Part shown: in pieces, positions 34,697 to 44,576 of the stretch
How the letters are laid out: every line of letters begins with the position of its first letter
Numbering within the stretch: position 1 is the stretch's first letter
DNA from: Flavobacterium sp. HBTb2-11-1
Lineage (GTDB): Bacteria > Bacteroidota > Bacteroidia > Flavobacteriales > Flavobacteriaceae
NCBI RefSeq assembly: GCF_009826975.1
Contig: NZ_WUMO01000007.1
Coordinates: forward strand, 1-64,000
Length of the DNA: 64,000 nt
Direction: 5' to 3'
Translations under genes and position numbers: made by a program
Notes under the pieces: model-generated
The model's input: only the letters and a program-made list of their open reading frames with translations
What the model was told of the DNA's origin: nothing
Databases searched by the model: none

Positions 34697-35179
34697 TTAG
34701 TTTTCTTCTAGTTCCTTAACTTTTTCGTACACAAGATTACTTTCGTAGCCTCTTCGCAACATATAGTCGCAGAACTTTTTACGTTTTTTAAGAAGATTGG
34801 TTTCTAAGATATTATTCCAGCATCTTTCTGCTAGATTTTCAAAAGTCTCAAAATATTCTTCGTTGGAAATTTCTTTCAAAGCCAAGGTGATATTTGTAGA
34901 AGAAATATTTCTTGCTTTAAGTTCGTTAGTAATCCTGATTTTTCCCCAATGCTTAATTCGATGTTTGCCTCTTGCAAAGCTGCAGGCAAAGCGGGTTTCG
35001 TTTAGAAAATTTCCCTCAATGAGCTGTACGACAATACTGTCAATCTCATCACGAGTCATTTTTAGGCTGTATAACTTATCAACTACTTCATCATGACAAC
35101 GTTCTTGATAGGCACAAAAATGCTCTAACTTTTGTAAAGCTTCTTTGATGGTAAAAGTGTTATTCGTCGGCTTTTTCAT
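34697..35179 (-). CDS. recX: Regulatory protein RecX
   Basis: A 160-residue helical protein of RecX length, built of three-helix repeats. Family marks are KLEHFCAYQERCHDEV at the start, FLNETRFACSFARGKHR (the FLNDxRFA-like motif) and the LKARNISS and MLRRGY segments. It modulates RecA filaments. recA is not nearby. The gene stands alone between two giant surface-protein genes, and its upstream region is shared with the divergent giant protein 2 gene. Confidence 0.88.
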   Translation of the reverse strand: MKKPTNNTFTIKEALQKLEHFCAYQERCHDEVVDKLYSLKMTRDEIDSIVVQLIEGNFLNETRFACSFARGKHRIKHWGKIRITNELKARNISSTNITLALKEISNEEYFETFENLAERCWNNILETNLLKKRKKFCDYMLRRGYESNLVYEKVKELEEN

Positions 35180-35271
35180 GCATTTTAACGTTTAAATCAA
35201 ATATTGGTCAAATAGTTATAAATTAATTCTGAAAATTGTTAATATTTTATAAAAAGAAATAAATTATAACC

Positions 35272-35301
35272 TTGTGTATTAGGCTAATTTAAATATTTTT
35301 G
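35272..35301 (+). promoter_or_regulatory. Promoter of giant protein 2
   Basis: TTG at 35272-35274, a 19-base spacer and TATTTTTG at 35294-35301 match the consensus well. The leader to the ATG at 35460 would be about 150 bases, which is long. Confidence 0.6.
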
Positions 35302-35459
35302 TACGGAATTTTAACATTTTTAAATATTAGCTAAAGTGCCAATATTTAACATTTTGAATTCCAATACAATACCAAAAGACCATTCATTTTTTGAAAGGAA
35401 TTGCCTTTTTTGCTTTTAAGCAAACCAAAAACAAATTTAAAACAAATACCTACTCTTAT

Positions 35460-38400
35460 ATGATGAGAAAATTACTTTACTCGTTTTTATTTTTTATTTC
35501 TTCAAAATCTTTTTCCAGAAGATTAAGTATGCCTAGTTTAGGCTTGCTTTGTATCGGGATGTTTTTTGTTTTTTTAAATTCTGCTTCGGCGCAAACAGCG
35601 ACAATAAGTACATGGCCACTAACCAGTGACGAAAAAGCATCAGTTACTGGCAATGTGAGTGCTTCAGATGTTGCAATAGGTTCTAGTTTAAATAGTACTA
35701 GCTATTCTGCAGGCTCTGGAATTAGTACACGAGGTTGGTCAGATGACGCATCTAGTTTGCAAGGAACAGAGTATTATGAATTTAAAATCACTCCTAAAAC
35801 TGGTTTTGCATTAAATATTACGGATGTTAATTTTGAATATAGCGTAAGCAATAATAATGGGAATTGGCAAGTACAAGCCTTTTATTCTACAGACAATTTT
35901 GCAACTAGGACAGCAATTTCTGATGCTTTTTCCTCTAATAATACTTCACCAACATCGAAAAATACCGCAATCTCGATACCTGCTATTAGTTCTCCTATAA
36001 CAATTCGCATATATGGATGGGAGTCTGATGGGAATTATCGATTAAGAATCAGAAATTTTGTTGTTAAAGGTAATACAACCTGTCTTTTATCACCAATCAC
36101 AACAGGCGTTACAATATGTCAAGGAGGGTCTGGTGCGTTAAGTGCTACACTAAGTAATGCTACAACGACTACAACAACATTTTCTGGATCTTGGGATGCT
36201 GCGGTCGATCTTACTGCAAACATGCTTAATGGAGGTATGGTTATAGGAGATCCTTGTCTTTTTAGTTCAACGGTTAGGAGAAACTATACTGCGGTAAATT
36301 TTACTGTAAATCAAACAGGATCGTATACTTTTAAAATGACTGACGATACAAATTTTGACGGAATGGCTTATATATATACTGGAGCCTTCACGCCAGGATC
36401 ATGTGCCGCAGGAACATGGGTTGTGGGAGCGGATGATGATGGGCAAGCAGATAGAGAACCTCGATTAATCGCAACATTAACTGCAGGAACCGTTTATACA
36501 TTAGTTTCAACAACCTGGGCGACAACAAGTGGAACATATTCAGGTAATTATACTTGGACTGTTATTCCACCAGCAGGAGGACAATTAACATTGTCAACTG
36601 TAAATTGGTATACGGCAGCAACTGGAGGGAATCCAATTTGGAATGGTTCAATATTTAATCCTGCTGGGGTTACAGGCTCTGGAGTGGCTAGCGCTCCTGC
36701 TCCAGGAACATATACGTTTTATGCCTCGTCAGGAGGAGCATCTTGTTCTAGAACACCTGCTACCTTTACTGTAAATGCTACCCCGACTCTTACAGGAGTA
36801 ACACAATCTGCTTCAGTTTGTCCAGGATCTGCTGCAACAATAAATTTATCAGGCTTGCTGGCTAATAGCACATCTACTGTTTCGTATACAATCAACGGTG
36901 CTGCACAGACTGCAACTTCTGTTGTCGCATCATCAACAGGAGCGGCGAGTTTTACTACTCCTGCATTGACAGGAGCAAATAATGGGCAGACGCTTCAGAT
37001 AACGGGAATAACCACAACGAGTTCCACACCTAACTGCAACCAGTCATTTACAAGTAGCATAACACTGTCAGTTAATCCTTTGCCGACGACAGCCAATGCA
37101 GGTGCTGATCAATATGGCAACGGAGCATTTACATTAGTAGCTAATGTACCTACAGCTGGTACAGGTACATGGAGTATAACGAGTGGTCCAAGTACATCTC
37201 TAACTCAGTTTAGTAATGTTAATGCTGCTAATGCTACATTTACTCCTATTGGAGCAGGAACATACACATTAAAATGGACAATTACCAATAGTTGTGGGAC
37301 ATCTACAGATGATGTAATTCTTTCAAATTGTGTGGGTAATTTAATTAAGAATGGTGATTTTACATATGGAAAAAATGACTGGTCAAATGCTACAACAAAA
37401 GGATCATATGTTGAAGTGTATAATGAAAGTGTTTATTTTGGAAATGGTAATAATGAAATCACCGCAGAATTAGATTCTCAGGCATCATTAGGACAAAGTG
37501 TTACGGTAATTCCAAATGTTCCATATACCTTAAGTTTTATTTATGCCCGTAGACCAGGATCTTCTCCTACTACTGGCGTAGATGTTAAAATAATAGATGG
37601 GTCAAATACTACATTAAAAAATTATACAACTAATGATATTACTAACACACCTATATTTGTTAGTATACCATATACACCATCAAGTTCTACTATCTGGATT
37701 GAATTTTATAATTCTGTAGAAACTACTACCCTTGGATCTATCATAGACAATATTGTTTTGCTTCCTAGCTCGCAGGTGAATCCGGTGGCGACAACAACAC
37801 CTAAAGGGAAGTATAAAACTTTAGACGCTTGTGATGGTACTAGTGTTCAATTAGACGTAGATAATGTTACTGGTTCGGGATTATCATATGCTTGGACGAG
37901 TACATCGACAGGAGTAACCTTTTCGGAAACTAATGTGAAAAATCCTAAAATAACCGTAACAGGAACAGGAACTAAGAATGCTACAGTTGTGGTAACGCAA
38001 GGCGGTTGTTCTTCTGTCTCTTCGACTACATATATTAATGTACTATCTTTACCTGTAGCAGGTTTAACTAGCAGTGATGCTGATAACACTTTCTGCGCAG
38101 GAACACCAGTAACTTTTACTGCATCAGGTGGTACTAGCTATGTGTTTAAAGTTGATTCTGCTATAGTCCAATCGGGAAATAGTGCTACTTATACAACTAC
38201 TGCTTTAACAAATGGACAGGTTGTAATTGTAGACGTTACTAATGCCTCAGGCTGTACATCAACAAGTACAGGAATTACTAATACAGTAAACCCAAAACCA
38301 ACCGCCCCATCAATTTCGCATACTGATGTATCTTGCGGTAGTTTAGGAAGTATAACATTAACTAATTTGCCAGCAGTAAACTGGAAAGTTTATTTAAATG

Positions 38401-40187
38401 ACCAGACGGGGGCACATCCATATTCTCGTCAAAATACAGAAACTGATTTGACTATTAATGATTTACCTATAGGAAGGTATGATTTTACGGTTGAAAATAT
38501 CGCTTCTGGATGTGTCTCAGATGTAGCAAGTGTCAATATAATAGACATTAGTTCTACAACTACATGGAATGGTTCAGTATGGTCTAATGGCGAGCCAGAT
38601 GGAAGTAAAAGTGTTACAATTTCATCAGTTGTGCCAAGTCAGCCTTTTTCTGCTGCTAAACCTAACATAACAGTTTGTTCCTTAACTATTACGGCTGGGT
38701 CAGATGTAATTATTCCATCTGAAATGACTTTAACTGTTACCAACGGAATTACAAGTAATGGTAAATTAACATTTGAAAGTGGATCAAGCTTATTACAAGG
38801 CCCAAGCGCTCTAAATACCGGTACTATTTCGTATAAAAGAAAAGTCAGTATGCGCCGCTATGATGTTGTTTATTGGGCAACTCCGGTAACAGATGTAAGT
38901 CTTACTATGTACAAATTTTCTCCAAATACTTTATTTGATAAATATTATTATTGGAATGCAACTACGACAAAATGGGTTCCTAGCAACTATGGCGGAAAAG
39001 TGATGGAAATGGGACAAGGTTATAGTATCAGAGGTCCGCAATATTTTGATCTGGTAACTCCTCAAATATTTGAAGGTGTTTTTGTTGGGGTGCCAAACAA
39101 TGGAGATGTTTCATTTCCTGTTGTGGCAAATAAATTGAATTTGATAGGTAATCCTTATCCTTCTCCAGTAGATGCAGATGAGTTAATGCTAGAGAATAAA
39201 GATAAATTAGGGTCATTATATTTTTGGACTCATAATCAGCCTCCACAACTTGCTCCGGGAACTAACACATTTAAGTATCTAAGTTCAGATTTTGTTGTTT
39301 ATAACGGAACAGGTTCGGTACGAGTAAACAATGAGATTGTTACTGGCGCAGATGAATTTAAAGGTTACATTGGCGCAGGTCAAGCTTTTTTTGCAATACC
39401 ACCTGGAACAGAAGTTAAATTTAAAAACGAGTTCCGTAAGGGAAGTTCAGAGAATACGCAGTTTTATAAAACAGCTAAAAAAAGTAAAATTGAAAAAAAT
39501 CGTCTTTGGCTGAATATTGCTAATTCTCAAGGCGCTTTCAAGCAGATATTAATAGGTTACATCGAGGGTGCGACAAACGCTATAGATGTGGATTATGATG
39601 CTGTTACAATGGGAAGCAACTCTTATATTGATTTTTATACGCTTAACGAAAGCAAAAAACTAACCGTTCAAGGTCGCGGACTTCCCTTTGATAATACAGA
39701 GATAATTCCTTTAGGATACAAGAGCGGTGTTGATGATAAGGGAGATCGTAACTTCACAATTTCTATTGATCATGCAGACGGATTCTTTACTACTCAACCT
39801 GTATACTTAGAAGATAAAGTAACGGGTAAAGTAATAGATCTAAGAAAAGAAAATTATACCTTCTTTACTATAGCAGAAACAAACATCACACGTTTTGCGC
39901 TTCGTTATACCAATAAAACTTTGGGAACAGGAGATTTCGAAAATATTGAGAATGCAGTTTTAGTTTCGGTTAAAGACAAAGCGATAAATATTACTTCATC
40001 TAAAGAAACAATAAAAGAAGTAAATGTTTACAACATTGGTGCGGAGTTATTATATAGTAATAGCAAAGTGAATGCTTCAGAATTACAAATTAAAAACCTG
40101 CATTCTAGTGATCAAGTACTATTGGTAAAAATAACTCTAGAAAACGGACATGCTTTTACTAAGAAAGTTGTTTTTTCTAATTTGTAA
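35460..40187 (+). CDS. Giant secreted protein 2, Ig-like repeats, T9SS type C signal
   Basis: About 1575 residues from the ATG at 35460; an upstream TTG at 35391 would add 23, but MMRKLLYSFLFF is the better start. A long signal region ends SASAQ. An N-terminal beta-sandwich resembles the GWPTP modules of giant protein 1. A PPC-like domain (about 250-380), several Ig-like or PKD-like repeats, a carbohydrate-binding-like domain (about 630-770) and more Ig-like units follow. Then come a WNGSVWSNGEP segment, the shared module from about residue 1130 (RRYDVVYWATPV), and a type C-like T9SS signal. It is probably exported to the surface; no enzyme domain is recognised. Confidence 0.8.
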   Translation: MMRKLLYSFLFFISSKSFSRRLSMPSLGLLCIGMFFVFLNSASAQTATISTWPLTSDEKASVTGNVSASDVAIGSSLNSTSYSAGSGISTRGWSDDASSLQGTEYYEFKITPKTGFALNITDVNFEYSVSNNNGNWQVQAFYSTDNFATRTAISDAFSSNNTSPTSKNTAISIPAISSPITIRIYGWESDGNYRLRIRNFVVKGNTTCLLSPITTGVTICQGGSGALSATLSNATTTTTTFSGSWDAAVDLTANMLNGGMVIGDPCLFSSTVRRNYTAVNFTVNQTGSYTFKMTDDTNFDGMAYIYTGAFTPGSCAAGTWVVGADDDGQADREPRLIATLTAGTVYTLVSTTWATTSGTYSGNYTWTVIPPAGGQLTLSTVNWYTAATGGNPIWNGSIFNPAGVTGSGVASAPAPGTYTFYASSGGASCSRTPATFTVNATPTLTGVTQSASVCPGSAATINLSGLLANSTSTVSYTINGAAQTATSVVASSTGAASFTTPALTGANNGQTLQITGITTTSSTPNCNQSFTSSITLSVNPLPTTANAGADQYGNGAFTLVANVPTAGTGTWSITSGPSTSLTQFSNVNAANATFTPIGAGTYTLKWTITNSCGTSTDDVILSNCVGNLIKNGDFTYGKNDWSNATTKGSYVEVYNESVYFGNGNNEITAELDSQASLGQSVTVIPNVPYTLSFIYARRPGSSPTTGVDVKIIDGSNTTLKNYTTNDITNTPIFVSIPYTPSSSTIWIEFYNSVETTTLGSIIDNIVLLPSSQVNPVATTTPKGKYKTLDACDGTSVQLDVDNVTGSGLSYAWTSTSTGVTFSETNVKNPKITVTGTGTKNATVVVTQGGCSSVSSTTYINVLSLPVAGLTSSDADNTFCAGTPVTFTASGGTSYVFKVDSAIVQSGNSATYTTTALTNGQVVIVDVTNASGCTSTSTGITNTVNPKPTAPSISHTDVSCGSLGSITLTNLPAVNWKVYLNDQTGAHPYSRQNTETDLTINDLPIGRYDFTVENIASGCVSDVASVNIIDISSTTTWNGSVWSNGEPDGSKSVTISSVVPSQPFSAAKPNITVCSLTITAGSDVIIPSEMTLTVTNGITSNGKLTFESGSSLLQGPSALNTGTISYKRKVSMRRYDVVYWATPVTDVSLTMYKFSPNTLFDKYYYWNATTTKWVPSNYGGKVMEMGQGYSIRGPQYFDLVTPQIFEGVFVGVPNNGDVSFPVVANKLNLIGNPYPSPVDADELMLENKDKLGSLYFWTHNQPPQLAPGTNTFKYLSSDFVVYNGTGSVRVNNEIVTGADEFKGYIGAGQAFFAIPPGTEVKFKNEFRKGSSENTQFYKTAKKSKIEKNRLWLNIANSQGAFKQILIGYIEGATNAIDVDYDAVTMGSNSYIDFYTLNESKKLTVQGRGLPFDNTEIIPLGYKSGVDDKGDRNFTISIDHADGFFTTQPVYLEDKVTGKVIDLRKENYTFFTIAETNITRFALRYTNKTLGTGDFENIENAVLVSVKDKAINITSSKETIKEVNVYNIGAELLYSNSKVNASELQIKNLHSSDQVLLVKITLENGHAFTKKVVFSNL

Positions 40188-40210
40188 ATAATAAAACCAA
40201 GATAATTAGT

Positions 40211-40243
40211 AGCCCATTCCTTAAAAAGAATGGGCTTTTTTAT
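40211..40243 (+). terminator. Terminator after giant protein 2
   Basis: AGCCCATTCCTT pairs with AAGAATGGGCT (one mismatch) around AAAA, followed by a T run. Confidence 0.85.
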
Positions 40244-40337
40244 GCGCAAAATATCCCTAAATCTTGGTATTGTATATCTTATTACAGTCTTGTAATTTTA
40301 GCTTAATTCTTACAATATTAATTTAAATTGCATTGTT

Positions 40338-43300
40338 TTGATTAGAACTTTACTTTATTGCCTAATCCTTTTTTTACTATTACCCTTTTCAGGTATTCTA
40401 GCACAGCAGGGAAAAGTTGACCCTTCTTTCAATGTATTTGATGACGGACAATATGGAGATGGTTTCGATGGAACTGTCCGAACTCTTCTTTTACAAAGAG
40501 ATGGCAACTTAATTGTTGGCGGAGATTACCTGAGTTTGAATGGATCACCCGTTTCTTATCTTACTCGTTTAAACCCCAATGGCTCAATCGATGAAAGCTT
40601 TAATACAGGAGCGGGTTTTAATGGCAAAATCTATGCATCCTATTTGCAGTCAGATGGCAAAATTATTTTGGGAGGAAGTTTCACATCCTACAACGGAATT
40701 AGTGCCGGAAGACTGATTCGTTTAAATTCTGACGGATCCTATGATCCTACTTTTAATACCTCGATAGGAGCGACAACAGGAATTGTTTATGATATTGCAA
40801 TGCAATCTGATGGAAAAATAATAATTGTTGGAAGTTTTACAAAATATGCAAATAGTACAGTAAATCGAGTGGCTCGTTTGTTTCCCAACGGAACACTTGA
40901 TTCTTCTCTTTTGACTGGCTCTGGCTCAACATTAAATATAACTCATGTTAAGATTACAACTGATGAAAGAATAATTCTTACTGGAAATTTTATCACATTT
41001 AATGGAACTCCAGCAAACAGAATTGTACGTTTAAATAGTAACGGAAGTTTTGATTCCACTTTTAATTGCGGGACTGGCTTCAACGATGATGTTAATGCGA
41101 TTGCACTGCAAACGGATGGTAAAATGGTTATAGGAGGCAATTTTACCGTTTTTAACGATATTGTTGCCAATCGTTTTATTCGTTTGAATGCTGACGGAAC
41201 AAAAGATGAAAGTTTTCAAGTTGGCTTAGGTTTCAGCAAAGAAGGAGTTCAGACAATTAAAATTGATTCGAATGGAGATTTAATGATAGGAGGCTCTTTT
41301 ACTGGTTTTTATAATGGCACCGAAGTTAATAGAGTAGTTTTTCTTAATTCAGACGGAACCTTAAAAACTAATTTTGATATTGGTTCAGGACCAGCTTCCG
41401 CTTCTGTTTTAAGCTTGGAGTTTGACGAAGAAGGTTCTTGGTTTATAGGAGGCTCTTTTTCTGTTTTTAACGGACAAAATCAAGGTAGGTTAGCTAAAAT
41501 TAATAGTGATGGAGAACACGATATTGCATATTTGTCTTCAGGTATTGGCTTCGATAATTCTGTCTTGAACATTTTGCCACTTCCAAATCAGAAAATAATC
41601 GTTGGAGGTAATTTTAATAAATTTAACGGAACAGCGGTTTCAAAGATAACTTGCCTTTTAGAAGATGGTTCTATCGATACCTCTTTTAATACAGGAAAAA
41701 CTGGAGCAAACTACTTAGTAAAAACAACAGTGTTGCAAGCTGATGGGAAAATAGTGATTGGTGGTAATTTCACCAAATACAACGATATACTTACTAATAG
41801 GATTATTAGAATTTTATCAAATGGAGAAACTGATAATTCATTTAACATTGGAGAAGGTTTTAATGCACAGGTATACGCACTTGCTGTTCAGACTGACCAA
41901 AAAATTATCGTTGCAGGAGCATTTACCAAATACAATGGATCGACTTTAAACAATAGTCGTGTTGTGAGACTTCTTCCAGATGGAACAAAAGATAGTAATT
42001 TTAATATTGGCTTGGGAGCCGATGGAACTATTGAAGCAATAGTAGTACAATCCGATGGAAAAATTCTTTTAGGCGGGCACTTTAAGACATTTAATGCCCA
42101 GCCTTTTTCGGGTATAGTTCGTTTAAATCCTGACGGAAGTATTGACTCCAGTTTTAATATTCGAAACGGATTTGATAAATATGTCTATGCAATGGCACTC
42201 CAATCAGATCAAAAGATTATTGTTGGCGGTTCTTTTTTAACCTTTGATGGAATTTCTCAAAAGAGAATAGCTAGGCTGAATACGGATGGGAGTCTTGATG
42301 CAACATTTGAATCTGGAGCAGGTTTTAGTAAAGGAGATGTTCGTTCTATTTTACTACAACCAGACGATCGAATTTTGGTTGGAGGTACTTTTTCAGGAAC
42401 ATACAACAATACTGTATCTTACAGAATTATTAGATTAATGCCTTCAGGGGTTATTGATAATTCCTTTACTGCATCTCTAAATAATACTCTTTTTGATATG
42501 AAATTTACGGAGGAGTATAGATTGCTTATTGGAGGTAATTTCAATTCTGTTTCTGGTATTTCTAAGCATAGAATTGCCCGTTTAAAACTTTGTGTGAATA
42601 CTACAATTTGGAATGGAATCTCATGGTCAAATGGTCCGCCATCAGCAGGAAAAGATGTGTATTTTAAAGAAAATTTTCCACAATTAACTAATGCTACCGT
42701 TTGTGGTTGCCATATTGATCAAGGTAAAACAGTAAACTTGCTGGAGGCAAATACTCTTGCGATAGAGTTTCAATATACAGGATTAGGAACTTTGATTTTA
42801 GAAAACTCAGCAAGTTTATACCAATCAGATGATGACATAGTAAATACCGGGATTATCCATTTAATAAGAAAGACAAAACCAGTAATTCGCTATGATATGA
42901 CATATTGGTCTTCACCTGTTGATAGGCAGACAATGAGAGATTTTTCGCCAAATACTCTTGGAGATAAATATTATTGGCATGACCCGATTTCACGTTGGGT
43001 TATAAATTACAACGGAACAATGACCATGATCCCAGGACAAGGCTATTGTATTAGAGCACCACAAAATTATTCTATTACGGAGCGGCAGATATTTGAGGGA
43101 ACTTTTAAAGGTATTCCAAACAATGGTAAAATAGACGCGGAGTTTAAAGTAGCAGATGGTTTTTATCTAATAGGAAACCCGTATCCTTCCGCGATAAACG
43201 CAGATCTTTTTATAAAATCAAACGCTTCAAAAATATATGGCGCTCTTTATTTTTGGACGCATAGTACACCTCCTTCTAACGGTAAGTATTCGGCAGATGA

Positions 43301-44192
43301 TTGCGTTGTGTATAATCTTTTAGGTGGCGTTGGGATAAGTTCTTCTTTAAATTCGGAAAACTATACCACCACGCCAGACGGAACAATAGCTTCAGGACAG
43401 GGCTTTTTTGTACAAGGTAAAGAAGAAGGTTCTATTCAATTTAATAACAGTATGCGGATCAAAGCTCGTAACAGTTCCTTTTTTAGACCTAGTATTAGTT
43501 CTAAAGCAGAAACAGGAAATGAAAGGCTTCGATTTTGGCTGAATCTTTATAATGAAAAAAATGCTTTAAAACAAATTTTATTGGGTTACGCTCAAGAGGC
43601 TTCGAATGTGATGGATTATTATGACGCCGTATCTTTTGGTTCAAATCAGGAAATTGATTTTTATAGTATTTTAGAAGATAAAAAACTAGTAATTCAAGGA
43701 AAAGCAATGCCTTGGATAGAGAGTGACTCTTTTAATTTGGGATATAAAACAACTGTCAAAACTACGCTGAAATTAGAGATCGATCATCAGGATATATTAT
43801 TTAATGAAATTGATATTTTTTTAGTAGATAAAACCTTAAATAAATTTCACAACCTTTCTGAAGGGCCTTATCAATTTGATTCGGAAGCAGGAACTTTTAA
43901 TAATCGATTTTCAATAGTTTATTATAATAAAGCTTTAGGAAATGGAACTTTCGAAGATGATTTTAAAAGCACTTTGGTATATGTTAAAAACCAAATCATA
44001 AATATTCAGTCATTTAATGAAAACATTAAAAAGATCACAATATTCGACATTTCAGGAAATGAATTGTATAAAAAAGATAAGCTTGAAACTAAAAAGGTAT
44101 TCGTTCAAAATTTGCTTTCTTCTCATCAAGTTTTATTAGTAAAAGTTACTTTCCAAAATGGCAAATCAATTTCAAAAAAGGTTATTTTTTAA
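40338..44192 (+). CDS. Giant secreted protein 3, delta-60 repeats, T9SS type C signal
   Basis: A 1284-residue protein with a signal peptide ending GILAQQ. The only sensible start is the TTG at 40338, which directly begins the signal peptide. Residues about 40-745 are some 14 delta-60 repeats of about 51-56 residues, with the core LQSDGKIIVGGSF, then RLNxDGSxDxSFN. These probably fold as beta-propellers. The WNGISWSNGPP segment (about 755) leads into the shared module from about residue 850 (RYDMTYWSSPV) and a type C-like T9SS signal (LLVKVTFQNGKSISKKVIF). The exact ligand is unknown; an adhesive or binding role is likely. Confidence 0.8.
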   Translation: MIRTLLYCLILFLLLPFSGILAQQGKVDPSFNVFDDGQYGDGFDGTVRTLLLQRDGNLIVGGDYLSLNGSPVSYLTRLNPNGSIDESFNTGAGFNGKIYASYLQSDGKIILGGSFTSYNGISAGRLIRLNSDGSYDPTFNTSIGATTGIVYDIAMQSDGKIIIVGSFTKYANSTVNRVARLFPNGTLDSSLLTGSGSTLNITHVKITTDERIILTGNFITFNGTPANRIVRLNSNGSFDSTFNCGTGFNDDVNAIALQTDGKMVIGGNFTVFNDIVANRFIRLNADGTKDESFQVGLGFSKEGVQTIKIDSNGDLMIGGSFTGFYNGTEVNRVVFLNSDGTLKTNFDIGSGPASASVLSLEFDEEGSWFIGGSFSVFNGQNQGRLAKINSDGEHDIAYLSSGIGFDNSVLNILPLPNQKIIVGGNFNKFNGTAVSKITCLLEDGSIDTSFNTGKTGANYLVKTTVLQADGKIVIGGNFTKYNDILTNRIIRILSNGETDNSFNIGEGFNAQVYALAVQTDQKIIVAGAFTKYNGSTLNNSRVVRLLPDGTKDSNFNIGLGADGTIEAIVVQSDGKILLGGHFKTFNAQPFSGIVRLNPDGSIDSSFNIRNGFDKYVYAMALQSDQKIIVGGSFLTFDGISQKRIARLNTDGSLDATFESGAGFSKGDVRSILLQPDDRILVGGTFSGTYNNTVSYRIIRLMPSGVIDNSFTASLNNTLFDMKFTEEYRLLIGGNFNSVSGISKHRIARLKLCVNTTIWNGISWSNGPPSAGKDVYFKENFPQLTNATVCGCHIDQGKTVNLLEANTLAIEFQYTGLGTLILENSASLYQSDDDIVNTGIIHLIRKTKPVIRYDMTYWSSPVDRQTMRDFSPNTLGDKYYWHDPISRWVINYNGTMTMIPGQGYCIRAPQNYSITERQIFEGTFKGIPNNGKIDAEFKVADGFYLIGNPYPSAINADLFIKSNASKIYGALYFWTHSTPPSNGKYSADDCVVYNLLGGVGISSSLNSENYTTTPDGTIASGQGFFVQGKEEGSIQFNNSMRIKARNSSFFRPSISSKAETGNERLRFWLNLYNEKNALKQILLGYAQEASNVMDYYDAVSFGSNQEIDFYSILEDKKLVIQGKAMPWIESDSFNLGYKTTVKTTLKLEIDHQDILFNEIDIFLVDKTLNKFHNLSEGPYQFDSEAGTFNNRFSIVYYNKALGNGTFEDDFKSTLVYVKNQIINIQSFNENIKKITIFDISGNELYKKDKLETKKVFVQNLLSSHQVLLVKVTFQNGKSISKKVIF

Positions 44193-44576
44193 AAATAAGA
44201 AAAAGGTCTTTTTAGTTGGTTTTTGTTTTTAAATAATTGATTTCTAATGTTTTGAATTTAATTTTAACAGTTTTTATCTATTTTTTAAATTTTTTGATTT
44301 ATAATTGTTAAAATTAGCGTTTAATACCATCAGATTAATTTTTATGTAAACAAAATCGTACCTTGTAGTAATATTTTATCGATTAAATGCGCATTTAATC
44401 GATAAAATACTTTTTATAAGCCTTACGATTAATTTAGCTTTGTTAAAATAGAGCTTCATCAATTGTCATTTATCAGCCTTAAGTTTATTGTAAAAAAGTA
44501 TTTCTTTGATACTTGATTTTACAATTAATCTTGTTTTGAGTTTGAATTTATTTTTCAATTACTAAAATACCACAAG
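44193..44576 (+). promoter_or_regulatory. Upstream region of giant protein 4 with perfect palindrome
   Basis: A 384-base AT-rich gap. It holds a perfect 38-bp palindrome at 44372-44409 (19-base arms, centred TGCGCA) and, 26 bases after it, TAGCTTTG (44435-44442), a candidate -7 box. That would give a leader of about 130 bases. The palindrome has no T tract after it, so it looks more like an operator than a terminator. No other gene or structure was found in the gap. Confidence 0.6.
44372..44409. repeat. Perfect 38-bp palindrome
   Basis: The left arm TATTTTATCGATTAAATGC is followed directly by its exact reverse complement, with no spacer. Each arm includes TCGATTAAA. It sits just upstream of the candidate -7 box for giant protein 4. 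Confidence 0.9.

Noticed and set aside
44372..44409. Palindrome considered as a terminator or an integration site
   Set aside because: No T tract follows it, it lies far from the preceding stop codon, and no integrase or direct repeat is nearby.
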